From: Candidatus Rikenella faecigallinarum
GTDB lineage: Bacteria > Bacteroidota > Bacteroidia > Bacteroidales > Rikenellaceae
Assembly (NCBI GenBank): GCA_019113395.1
Contig: DXHL01000019.1
Coordinates: 1 to 64,000, forward strand
DNA length: 64,000 bases
Reading direction: 5' to 3'
Shown here: positions 17,901-24,924 of the stretch, one piece after another
Layout of the letters: every line of letters starts with the position of its first letter
Numbering within the stretch: the first letter of the stretch is position 1
Notes under the pieces: generated by a model
The model's database searches: none
Told to the model about the DNA's origin: nothing
What the model saw: only the letters and a program-made list of their open reading frames with translations
Program-made: the position numbers and the translations under genes

Positions 17901-18366
17901 GCTCGACGCCAAAGCGCAACCCAAAGAGTCTACCTGCAAGGGGGGACTTCTGGCTGCTGCCGATGTACAGAGCAAGAGCATTCACGGAAAAAACATTATT
18001 CTGAAGAGCTCGGGCGATGCGTTGATTGACCGGAATGACACCTTTGCGAAAATCAAGGACAACCCAGCCTACATGGAGCAATCCATCGCGGCGGTCGAAC
18101 ACTTCCTGGACGTAACGTTCGACACCTTCAACAGCGAGTTTTCATTCCATAACGCTTTCGGATGCAGCCGCGAGTCCATCGACATCGCCAGGGCACTCTG
18201 CAAAAAGGACCTGCGGACCTATCTCACCAAAGGGTTAGAACAGTTGTGCCAGCAATCGGGCGACAACGAGACCGTCAACGAAACCCTCTTTTTCTATCCC
18301 ATCAAGGGGGTTCTGCAGGCTGTTTCTACGGAAATCGACAAATCATTATCTCCATCCGCTGAATAA
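14923..18366 (+). CDS. Giant protein with C-terminal actin/Hsp70-fold ATPase domain
   Basis: A 1147-residue protein. Residues 1-570 form an unrecognised mixed domain. From about 580 an ASKHA (actin/Hsp70) ATPase fold follows: phosphate-1 motif DLGTTNTH at 587-594, phosphate-2 motif IGGGTTD at 807-813, and an adenosine-binding motif SFSGNGSK at 948-955. The final 150 residues are helical. There is no signal peptide or TM helix, so it is cytoplasmic. Large proteins of this shape are sometimes annotated as SrfB-like; I see a resemblance in plan but cannot establish homology. Its neighbours suggest a filament or ATP-switch component acting with the tubulin-like protein. Confidence 0.78.
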   Translation: MSKIFRLYPNGTNTYRDWQSTAQFPYNSTARDQIENPDGAAARTEITSIPSPFARIALVKTAFQEVCKSGLEGHTIFHKMVSHSLDVGELFFNFDKYSHDFEIIAWDTHARIEELCRSPHPGHTYLGNVLKTYLAADSRTFNFEKLRTIYLLNDKRGEDMMNIVGATSPATLFVSTANDFSAVGHRPCFGQHKPFGQSDFLPLYKRDFEYVKYWFYLRNRHASFATHFPEVNEYLDVTFQKITDSQREELRSFLQESNTLPQQYAAIQFGFDGGSYQVEVLGELLYKTAPKPITQSDFFIQPTRPQAPGSRLPLVLPVEDGNTYARLQYTYGTWGDKQKAPYVDRESDLNKRLLPFDNTPHPYLTISDFLEDTLIERDRVWERDAFFDGNLTDMNEGKAYLLPLKPLYFDYFTPETLTEGFPGGVKAIEMEWLAGGSGVTVTLRIPIHGNGQVRYMEYSRKYYKNRPADISAQKNEGDIQTCDFSGFLMPNLRFADPSQAVYRIGCLYEKANTVEMTFYNGRQALTEVAVDHRNTIQSEAYLIKTYSLEKQNFEYIQVRLPHTLATGVILPRFRQQQSIDSYDFAVDLGTTNTHIEYRKNGKAESQPFDYSSTDSPISHFFRIAVKITGEGNSILEFTDSLVRERIQQDFLPDTVGEGDFRFPMRTVLAHDKTMDWTKAYRPLATGNIPMTYNKLHKPEYDQTDYNIKWGDTAQTRMMEAYIDTLMLMLRNKVVMNNGNLAGSTVRWFYPLSMTPHQRSRMRQAWDSAFQHYFTDRASTLEMTESEAPIQYYFHTNATAKEIVNVDIGGGTTDIAFANGQEITQVTSFRFASNALFSDAFTTTQLYNGIVNRYSNKLRQVAVKANPEMQSVFADGDNRDTANMASLLFSLKELSTLRARLNPKEIDFHELLAQDAHFKIVFVLFYTAIIYHIAQIIRVTDTPLPRHISFSGNGSKVVTILTGDVHILAEYTKLILQTVSGKTYGPNESLELLGLDAKAQPKESTCKGGLLAAADVQSKSIHGKNIILKSSGDALIDRNDTFAKIKDNPAYMEQSIAAVEHFLDVTFDTFNSEFSFHNAFGCSRESIDIARALCKKDLRTYLTKGLEQLCQQSGDNETVNETLFFYPIKGVLQAVSTEIDKSLSPSAE

Positions 18367-18379
18367 TTCCCTGAACGCC

Positions 18380-19216
18380 ATGAAAAAAATCATATATCAC
18401 AGTTTTCTGTTGTTGTGGGTGTTGTGGGTCGGAACGGGTGCTGGCGACGCAAAAGAGCGTCCGTCAACCCCACTCCCCGACACCACCGCCGAACAGCCCC
18501 AAACCTCCGCAGCAGAGACCGTCCGGCCCGATTCCGCATCCACTGCCATCGCACCGACAGCCCTCGTTTCGCCCGCTCCATCTGCCGAAAGAGCCACGTC
18601 TCGGCCATTGGCAGCCTGGGTTATACCGGCCGTTGCCTGCGTACTGTTTTTGCTGTTGTTGCTCATCATTGTCAGTCTCTCCAAGATTCGCACGCTGAAA
18701 CAACGCCTGCGCAAACTGGAACATTCCAGAGAGGCTCCCCTGAGAAAATGGGAAGAGAGCCGACAACAGATAGAGGGTAAACTGCGGCTGCAAGAGGAGC
18801 AACTTCGAAGGTTGCAACTCGAACAACAATCCTTACACAGCAAGCTGGAGACTCTCTCAACGACAGCGCCACCGCAGGCTGAGTTGCAAACGCCCCCGGT
18901 ACCCACCCCTCCTCCTGTTTCCCGGGAGGCCTACTTCGGCCGCAATGTACAACAGTATTTCACCTCCGTATCCAATAAGTACGAGAACACCAGCGTCTTC
19001 AAAGTGACCTTCCAATCCGAAAACGAGGGGACATTCGTACTGGTGGACTTGAAACAACTGGCCTACGTTGCCGAAATCAGCGAAGTCATCCAATACGACG
19101 GGAACTGCGACATCAGACAGGCCCGTCAATTCACCCTTATCGAGCCCGGACACGTGGTTCGCTCGGGCGAGTGCTGGAGAATCGACCGACCGCTTCGCAT
19201 ACACGTATCCATCTAA
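18380..19216 (+). CDS. Single-span coiled-coil membrane protein
   Basis: A 278-residue protein with a visible modular plan: a signal-like hydrophobic start (1-24), a Pro/Thr/Ser-rich linker (28-75), a TM helix (77-100), a charged coiled coil (102-158), a proline-rich spacer (163-181), and a compact 95-residue C-terminal domain with NEGTFVLVDL and a GECWRI ending. The linker would be periplasmic and the coil cytoplasmic. No family is recognised. It may couple the membrane complex to the cytoplasmic actin-like or tubulin-like partners; that is inference from topology and from its position between them and the motor genes. Confidence 0.7.
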   Translation: MKKIIYHSFLLLWVLWVGTGAGDAKERPSTPLPDTTAEQPQTSAAETVRPDSASTAIAPTALVSPAPSAERATSRPLAAWVIPAVACVLFLLLLLIIVSLSKIRTLKQRLRKLEHSREAPLRKWEESRQQIEGKLRLQEEQLRRLQLEQQSLHSKLETLSTTAPPQAELQTPPVPTPPPVSREAYFGRNVQQYFTSVSNKYENTSVFKVTFQSENEGTFVLVDLKQLAYVAEISEVIQYDGNCDIRQARQFTLIEPGHVVRSGECWRIDRPLRIHVSI

Positions 19217-19235
19217 CCTATTCTTACACGCCGCT

Positions 19236-20819
19236 ATGTCAACACAGGCACAAACACTTTTGATTATTGCCGCCGTAGGCGCTCTGCAGTTGTGGGTTTT
19301 TGTCCGCAACTGGTTCCGCATGGCCACCCTGAGGAATATTTTTCGTCGAGCCGACTCCTGGCGGGTCCTCAAGGACGCCAACGGTCTGGTTAGCGGTATT
19401 GAGGGTGAGGGCAACCGCGTCTATCAGGAGATACAACACGCCATCAACCAGTACCTCTCCAACAACCGCGGGTCGGTCATAGACTTTCAGTTGCTGAAGG
19501 ATGCCGTGGACCGGCACTTCAACTCCATCGAGGAGGATATCAATGCCCAAAGTCCCGTACCGATTGTCTTCGGGCTTGGGGGCACGATGCTGGGGGTTAT
19601 CGTGGGTCTTTCGACCTTCGACATCAACACCATCCTCAGTTCACAACCCGCCACTGCGGAAGCCTCCATTCAGATGGATGAAGCCGTTCACAACGTGGAT
19701 AATCTGCTGGGGGGGATAGCCATTGCCATGGGGACCAGCATTTGCGGGATTGTGCTGACCCTGATGGGGTCACTGCTCTACAAACATACCAAGCAGCGGG
19801 CCGAGCAGGGTAAGAACCGTTTTTTGGCATGGATGCAGGCCGAGTTGTTGCCGGCACTGCCGACGGATACGTCGAAAGCGCTGGTTCAACTGGTTCACAA
19901 CCTCAACGCGTTCAACACGACCTTTCAGGAGAACACGGCCCATTTGGGCAGCACACTGGGACAAATCAACGAGGCGTATGCGGTTCAGGCCGACATTGTG
20001 CGGACCATCAAGGAGATGGACATCAACAAAATGGCAACGGCCAACGTAAAGGTTCTCAAGGAGTTGTCGGCCAGCACCGAAAAGTTGGAGCAGTTCAACA
20101 CCTATCTGAGCAGTGTACGGGGGTATACAGATGCCATTTTGCAGTTCCACAGTCAGTTTAACAAGGAGAGCGAGCGGCTGCACCTTTTAGAGGAGCAGGT
20201 GAGTACCCTGCAGTGGATACGTGATTTCTTCCAGGCCGAATTGACCCAAATCAACCAGCGCAAAGGCGCCATCAGCAAGAGCACTGCCGATATTGACGAT
20301 ACGCTGCAAAAAGCTTTGGGTGGGTTACAGAAGCACAGCGAGACGCAGTTGCAGGAGATTCAGACCATGGTGGTGGACCAGGTGGATGGCATTCAGCGGT
20401 TGATACGCGCTCAGGCCGAGAGTTTTGAGGAGGCGAGTCGCCGCATGATGGTTGCTTTCAACGAGCAGATGCAGCAGATGCCGCGCTTGGCAGACCACAT
20501 CGAGGCCATCAGTCGGATACCCGAAGCCCTCACCCGTTTGCAGCAATCCATCCACGACTCGCAGGCCGAGCTCCATCATCAGCTGTTGGGCGGCATGCAG
20601 CAATTGATGCAGCAACAGTCCCAGTTCCTGCAACAACAGGTGCACCACATGCAGCAGGCTCAGACCAAAGCCGTCGAGGCTGTCGCTCCCCGCCTTGTCC
20701 TGCCCCGATGGATGAAGTGGGCCTTTGCAGCCGTGGGAGTGATTGTGACAGGGAAAATCGTTTTGGATGTGGTTTTGCTGTTAGTCACGCCTGGGGAGGC
20801 TGCTGCGGGCATGCCTTAA
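19236..20819 (+). CDS. MotA/TolQ/ExbB-like channel protein with long coiled tail
   Basis: A 527-residue membrane protein. TM1 lies at about 6-26. The MotA/TolQ/ExbB signature pair follows: TM2 at 108-128 (IVFGLGGTMLGVIVGLSTF) and TM3 at 157-182 (GGIAIAMGTSICGIVLTLM). Residues 190-480 are a long helical, Gln-rich coiled region predicted to project into the cytoplasm, and a last hydrophobic segment lies at about 494-516. ZorA of the Zorya defence system has the same idea of a MotA core plus long tail, but not, as far as I know, the extra C-terminal helix. The true start is ATG 19236; an upstream in-frame extension overlaps the previous gene and is not protein-like. Confidence 0.82.
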   Translation: MSTQAQTLLIIAAVGALQLWVFVRNWFRMATLRNIFRRADSWRVLKDANGLVSGIEGEGNRVYQEIQHAINQYLSNNRGSVIDFQLLKDAVDRHFNSIEEDINAQSPVPIVFGLGGTMLGVIVGLSTFDINTILSSQPATAEASIQMDEAVHNVDNLLGGIAIAMGTSICGIVLTLMGSLLYKHTKQRAEQGKNRFLAWMQAELLPALPTDTSKALVQLVHNLNAFNTTFQENTAHLGSTLGQINEAYAVQADIVRTIKEMDINKMATANVKVLKELSASTEKLEQFNTYLSSVRGYTDAILQFHSQFNKESERLHLLEEQVSTLQWIRDFFQAELTQINQRKGAISKSTADIDDTLQKALGGLQKHSETQLQEIQTMVVDQVDGIQRLIRAQAESFEEASRRMMVAFNEQMQQMPRLADHIEAISRIPEALTRLQQSIHDSQAELHHQLLGGMQQLMQQQSQFLQQQVHHMQQAQTKAVEAVAPRLVLPRWMKWAFAAVGVIVTGKIVLDVVLLLVTPGEAAAGMP

Positions 20820-20870
20820 CGAGGGGAACCGTACCGAAAGACTCCACGACGGCAAATATTGATTCACCTT

Positions 20871-21533
20871 ATGGAAAACAACACCAAAGGCTCCTATTTC
20901 TGGACCAGTTATTCCGACCTGATGACCAGCCTGTTTTTCATCATGCTGGTTCTGTTTGTGCTGATGATAGCGCTCCTGTACCAGCAGGTCCGCATCACCC
21001 AGCGCGAACGCGACCTGATAAGGAACCGGCTGCGGGAGATTGAGCAAATCATCGAATCGACCAAAAATCTGGACAAGAAATACTTTCGCTATGAGGCAGC
21101 CTACAAAAAATACGTACTGAACATTGCCGTGTCGTTCCCGACCGGGGAGAGCCGTATCGACAGGCTGCAAGACCCGGAGAGCCTGGGCAGACTGCGGGAG
21201 GCCGGACATGCCATTCAGCAGTTTCTGGCACAGAACGACACGACCCAATACCTGTTAATCATTGAAGGTCAGGCCTCTCGTGACCGTTATCTGCGCAATT
21301 ATGAGTTGAGCTACGAGCGAGCGTTAGGGTTATTGCGCTACTGGGCCGAGGAGAGTCCTCTGGAGGGGAATCCGCTGGGTCGTAATTGCGAAATTCTGAT
21401 TGCGGGCAGCGGCGACAATACCATTGAGACCGGGGCCTGGCGGGAACAGGGTGACGAGGCCAAGAACCAACGTTTTCTGATATACCTGCTGCCCAAAAAC
21501 ATTATCCCCGAGAAAGACCATGACTTCCACTAA
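20871..21533 (+). CDS. MotB/OmpA-like stator protein
   Basis: A 220-residue protein with one TM helix at about 14-38 that begins SYSDLMTSLFFIML. D16 corresponds to the proton-carrying Asp of MotB (motif YADLMT) and to its ZorB counterpart. A coiled linker (40-75) leads to an OmpA-like domain with LLIIEGQASRD and a YELSYERALGLLRYW helix, which normally binds peptidoglycan. With the preceding MotA-like protein it should form a 5:2 ion-driven rotary unit. The start is ATG 20871; a TTG at 20859 is weaker. It overlaps the next gene by 14 bp. Confidence 0.85.
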   Translation: MENNTKGSYFWTSYSDLMTSLFFIMLVLFVLMIALLYQQVRITQRERDLIRNRLREIEQIIESTKNLDKKYFRYEAAYKKYVLNIAVSFPTGESRIDRLQDPESLGRLREAGHAIQQFLAQNDTTQYLLIIEGQASRDRYLRNYELSYERALGLLRYWAEESPLEGNPLGRNCEILIAGSGDNTIETGAWREQGDEAKNQRFLIYLLPKNIIPEKDHDFH

Positions 21534-22281
21534 CCGCCGCTGGAGCTGCGGGCTTCTTTTGGCCGCTCTGTTGCTGGTCAGTTGCGCCCACCGTTCGGGT
21601 AAGGTGCGCACGTCGCGCAGCATACGTTCTGCCGCACCGGCACAGGTTGCCCCGCCCCGCACTCCGACGGCCACACGCACGGCAACCATACAGACCGAAC
21701 CGGCCGTCTCCTCCTCCCGTACCCGGTTGCAGGGGCATGAGGTGTTCCAACGCTACAACCAGGCGGTGTTTGTCGTGTACTCGACGGACGGAACGGCAGC
21801 GTATCAGGGGTCTGGCTTTTTTATTGACAACAGCGGGCTGGCCGTGAGCAACGAGCATGTCTTTCACGGTACCCTGCAGGATACACGCATCAAACTGGTC
21901 GGCCAGCAACAGACTTTCCCGGTGACCGAGATTATTGCCCGCAGTGCCGAACAGGATTTCATTCTTTTCCGCGTGGGTTATGCGAGCCGCTGCTACCTTC
22001 CGTTGGCTCAGCAGAAACCGAAAATCGGCGAACGGGTGTATGCCATCGGCAGCCCGCGAGGGTTGGAGAATACCTTTTCGTCGGGTGAGGTGTCGCAGTG
22101 GCGGGACGACTGTCTGATGCAAATCAGCGTCTTGATTGACCATGGCAGCAGCGGAGGGGCCCTGATTAACGAATATGGCGAGGCGGTTGGCATTACTTCC
22201 GGGACGTTTTACGACGGCTCACAGGCCAACCTCAACTACGCCTGGAGCATCGAGGTACTCCGCCCCTACCTCTCCTTTTGA
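21520..22281 (+). CDS. Lipoprotein trypsin-like serine protease
   Basis: A 253-residue protein with a lipoprotein signal peptide (lipobox LVSC, C22), then a Pro/Thr/Arg-rich linker to about residue 70 and a chymotrypsin-fold domain. The catalytic triad is intact: H113 in SNEHVF, D146 in EQDFIL, S211 in HGSSGGAL. It looks like the protease core of HtrA/DegS but has no PDZ domain. It should sit on the periplasmic side of a membrane. The overlap with the MotB-like gene argues that it belongs to the same operon, perhaps processing a partner. No terminator is visible after it. Confidence 0.82.
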   Translation: MTSTNRRWSCGLLLAALLLVSCAHRSGKVRTSRSIRSAAPAQVAPPRTPTATRTATIQTEPAVSSSRTRLQGHEVFQRYNQAVFVVYSTDGTAAYQGSGFFIDNSGLAVSNEHVFHGTLQDTRIKLVGQQQTFPVTEIIARSAEQDFILFRVGYASRCYLPLAQQKPKIGERVYAIGSPRGLENTFSSGEVSQWRDDCLMQISVLIDHGSSGGALINEYGEAVGITSGTFYDGSQANLNYAWSIEVLRPYLSF

Positions 22282-22422
22282 TTGGCGTGTCATAGAGCAT
22301 ATCGCGTGCAAAGATGCCTTGATTCATCCCCTAAACCGCGTGCTGCCCTGCATTTCATACACACCAGCCGACAATTCATACATTCTGCCGTCAAAACCCT
22401 TCTCATTCCGATACATTCCCGT

Positions 22423-22430
22423 TATCTTTG
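22423..22430 (+). promoter_or_regulatory. -7 box for the LytTR gene
   Basis: TATCTTTG, an exact TAnnTTTG match, with the ATG at 22451. It separates this pair of genes from the upstream cluster. Confidence 0.6.
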
Positions 22431-22450
22431 CTTGCAGAGAGCAACCCCCA

Positions 22451-22813
22451 ATGGATAAACATCTAATCATAGCCACCGCAAACGACCTGGTTCGGATAGC
22501 ACCGGACCGTGTGGTCTATATTTCGTCGGACGGGAACTATTCGACCCTGATTCAAGCCGACGGCGAGACGCGGCTGCTCACCTTCCAGCTCGGTCAAATC
22601 GAACGGATGATTGCCGACCAGTTGGGTTCCGTCGGGAACTGTTTTATCCGCATCGGGAAATGCCTGATTATCAATCGAAGCTACATCTATTACATCAACA
22701 TTCCGAAGCAGCGGCTCACCTTGTCGGACTGCCGCAGCGTGAACTTCACGGTTTCCGCCTCGCGTGAGGCGTTGAAGCAGCTCAAGGAGTTGATGGAGAA
22801 GGAGGGCCAATGA
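22451..22813 (+). CDS. Stand-alone LytTR DNA-binding protein
   Basis: A 120-residue protein that is only a LytTR domain: DRVVYISSDGNYSTL, then the strand-turn FIRIGKCLIINRSYIYYI, the recognisable LytTR pattern of a conserved Arg/His, an Asn-Arg and a Tyr. LytTR domains bind promoter direct repeats. There is no receiver domain, so its activity must be controlled by level or by a partner. The next gene starts one base after its stop, and that gene encodes a membrane protein. One-component LytTR-membrane pairs are often regulator and inhibitor; whether that holds here is a guess. Confidence 0.85.
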   Translation: MDKHLIIATANDLVRIAPDRVVYISSDGNYSTLIQADGETRLLTFQLGQIERMIADQLGSVGNCFIRIGKCLIINRSYIYYINIPKQRLTLSDCRSVNFTVSASREALKQLKELMEKEGQ

Positions 22814-22814
22814 C

Positions 22815-23711
22815 ATGAAATCGGAAAAAGAGATACAGGATGACGAAATCCGCGTTATCGGGAACAGCGACGGGAAGAGGGTTTCAGAGGCGCCGGGCCA
22901 GCGTTTTCGTTGGTGGATGATAACCGCGGCGGGGGTAGTCATCGCGTTAGGGATAGCCGTAGCGAGCTACTTCATGGGACGTTCGGAGGGGGAGGCTGAG
23001 GAGTACGACTATACGACGGTGCTCGAGCTGCAGCAGGAGGCCGCGAACCGACAGGCAGCGGCACAAACTGCCACCGACGGGCGTACGGCGGACAGTGCGG
23101 CCTATGTGACCATTACCGAGGAGACGGTGAACGACGTGCCGCTATACCTTTATACCCCTCATCACGCCCGCCCCAGCCTGGCGTTGGGGCTGCCCGACAA
23201 GCTGGATTCAACGATTGTTTTTGTGGCTCAGGCAGCCGACATCGGCGGCAACGGTGAGATTATCGGAGCTTTTGTCTATCGGGGCGAGATTATGGCACGG
23301 GCACTCTCCAAAAAGGGGTATTGTGCGATTTTGGGCGACCGGATTGAGATTGGTGTCAGCCCCGACACGCCGCTGTTCAACGATGCGGTACGGCAGAAAG
23401 GGTACTTCTTCCGCCAATATCCGCTGGTGGACAAAGGGCGCCCCATCGACAACAAACCCAAAGGCAAAGCCATTCGCCGCGCCATTGGTCAGCGAAACGG
23501 CAGGACAGTAATGGTTGAGAGCCGCTCGGCAGAGTCGTTCCACGACTTTGCCGAGGCGCTGGCCGACCTTGGTTTTTCGGATGCCATCTATCTGGTGGGC
23601 AGCACCGCCTACGGTTGGGCTGTGGATAACAGAGGGGTGCGGCATGAATTCGGCGTCGAAGACCCCGGCCTCCCACCGACAACCAGCTATATCGTCTGGC
23701 GAGGTAGATAA
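22815..23711 (+). CDS. Membrane protein with phosphodiester-glycosidase-like domain
   Basis: A 298-residue protein with a cytoplasmic start, a TM helix at about 33-54 and an extracytoplasmic domain from about 100. The C-terminal part follows the NAGPA/DUF2233 pattern: GYFFRQYPLV, then RRAIGQRNGRTVMVESR and a helix FAEALADLGFSDAIYL ending where the family normally has its LDGG motif. Here that reads LVGSTAYG, so the active site may be changed. Coupling to the LytTR gene (1 bp gap) is the main functional hint. The family assignment is moderate. Confidence 0.6.
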   Translation: MKSEKEIQDDEIRVIGNSDGKRVSEAPGQRFRWWMITAAGVVIALGIAVASYFMGRSEGEAEEYDYTTVLELQQEAANRQAAAQTATDGRTADSAAYVTITEETVNDVPLYLYTPHHARPSLALGLPDKLDSTIVFVAQAADIGGNGEIIGAFVYRGEIMARALSKKGYCAILGDRIEIGVSPDTPLFNDAVRQKGYFFRQYPLVDKGRPIDNKPKGKAIRRAIGQRNGRTVMVESRSAESFHDFAEALADLGFSDAIYLVGSTAYGWAVDNRGVRHEFGVEDPGLPPTTSYIVWRGR

Positions 23712-23835
23712 TCACACCTCACACATCATTTCATACCCCGAAACGGGCAGTTGATACAACCGCACTCGCTGGGTGCGGCTGGGTCGGGATTTATTATTCT
23801 CTTTGTTCTGCATAACCCCCTTAACTCCCATCGTC

Positions 23836-24924
23836 ATGAAACATCTCTGTTGTTTGTTTGCGTTGTGGCTGTTGGTAGGCTGCGGTTCGTCCGCCTCGCA
23901 GTCCGACACCGCACGTGCCGCAACCGACACGCTGGCTCCGGCGGACTCTTCGACCTTCGTTCCCCGTCCGGCCCATGCCCTCTACCATTGGAAAACGGTC
24001 TTCGACCCGACCCCCGAAGAGTGGGATTTTCTCCGCAAACACCAGGTGGAACGGCTTTATATTCGTTTTTTCGATGTGGATATCAATTTCGAACAACCCG
24101 TTGAGGAGGGTTATCCAGTGATACCGATAGCCACCGCCATCTTCCACCAACGGCCCGACTCCACGATGGAGGTGGTGCCGACGGTCTACATCACCCTCGA
24201 AGCCCTGCGCAAGATAAAAGAGGTCGATAAAATCATCCCCTATGCGAATGCCATGGTGGAGCGTATTCGGCGTATGGCTGCCGCCAACAAAATTGGCAAC
24301 ATACAACAGGTACAAATCGACTGCGACTGGACCCCTTCAACCGAGGCCGATTACTTTGCCCTGTTACGGCAGATGCGGTCGCAACTGCGGAAACAGGGCA
24401 TCGCTCTTTCGTCCACCATTCGGCTGTGGCAGCTGGCACGGCCGACACCTCCGGTCGATTGCGGGGTGCTGATGTGCTACAACTCGGGCAGCATCACACA
24501 ACCCGATGTCTACAACTCGATTCTCGACCCGAACGACATGCTGCCCTATCTCCCGCGCCTGGCCGACTATTCCCTGCCGTTGGACTATGCGTATCCCGTG
24601 TTCGGATGGTCGGTGTGGTTTCGGGACGGGAAGTTCAAGGCCCTCATTCGGGAGACCGACTGCAGCGACCCCGACCGATACACTCCGTTGAAGGAGAACA
24701 ATTACCGCGTCCGCACGGAACACTACATTGTGGAAAAGCAGCTCAAACCGGGCGATGTGGTGCGCGTCGAGCTGCCCTCTTTTGAAGCGATTCGGGAGGT
24801 ACAGCAGGCCGTGGAAAAATATGCTCCGCGCGACTCCTCATCCGTTATTCTTTACCACCTCGACCAAAACAACCTGAAAAAATACTCCTCCGATGAAATC
24901 GATTCGCTCTATTCTGCTCGTTAG
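23836..24924 (+). CDS. Lipoprotein of a conserved Bacteroidetes family, barrel-like
   Basis: A 362-residue lipoprotein (signal with LVGC lipobox). The motifs YHWKTVFDPTPEEWDFLRKH, RLYIRFFDVDIN, VVPTVYIT and QIDCDWT, then VLMCYNSG, give the strand spacing of a TIM barrel like glycoside hydrolase 18-type folds, with acidic residues at strand ends. I recall widespread unnamed Bacteroidetes proteins with the same opening; their function is not known to me. The next gene, also a lipoprotein, starts 32 bp before this one stops, so the two are translated as a unit. The start is ATG 23836, the first with a signal peptide. Confidence 0.75.
   Translation: MKHLCCLFALWLLVGCGSSASQSDTARAATDTLAPADSSTFVPRPAHALYHWKTVFDPTPEEWDFLRKHQVERLYIRFFDVDINFEQPVEEGYPVIPIATAIFHQRPDSTMEVVPTVYITLEALRKIKEVDKIIPYANAMVERIRRMAAANKIGNIQQVQIDCDWTPSTEADYFALLRQMRSQLRKQGIALSSTIRLWQLARPTPPVDCGVLMCYNSGSITQPDVYNSILDPNDMLPYLPRLADYSLPLDYAYPVFGWSVWFRDGKFKALIRETDCSDPDRYTPLKENNYRVRTEHYIVEKQLKPGDVVRVELPSFEAIREVQQAVEKYAPRDSSSVILYHLDQNNLKKYSSDEIDSLYSAR

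Noticed and set aside
19068-19235. N-terminal extension of the MotA-like protein
   Set aside because: These in-frame codons overlap the coding end of the preceding gene and read as low-quality sequence; the ATG at 19236 directly precedes the first TM helix.
11768-22281. Assignment of the cluster to Zorya
   Set aside because: The MotAB-like pair resembles ZorAB, but ZorC, ZorD and ZorE-type proteins (EH-signature protein, helicase, HNH nuclease) are absent, and tubulin-like and actin-like genes are not Zorya components.
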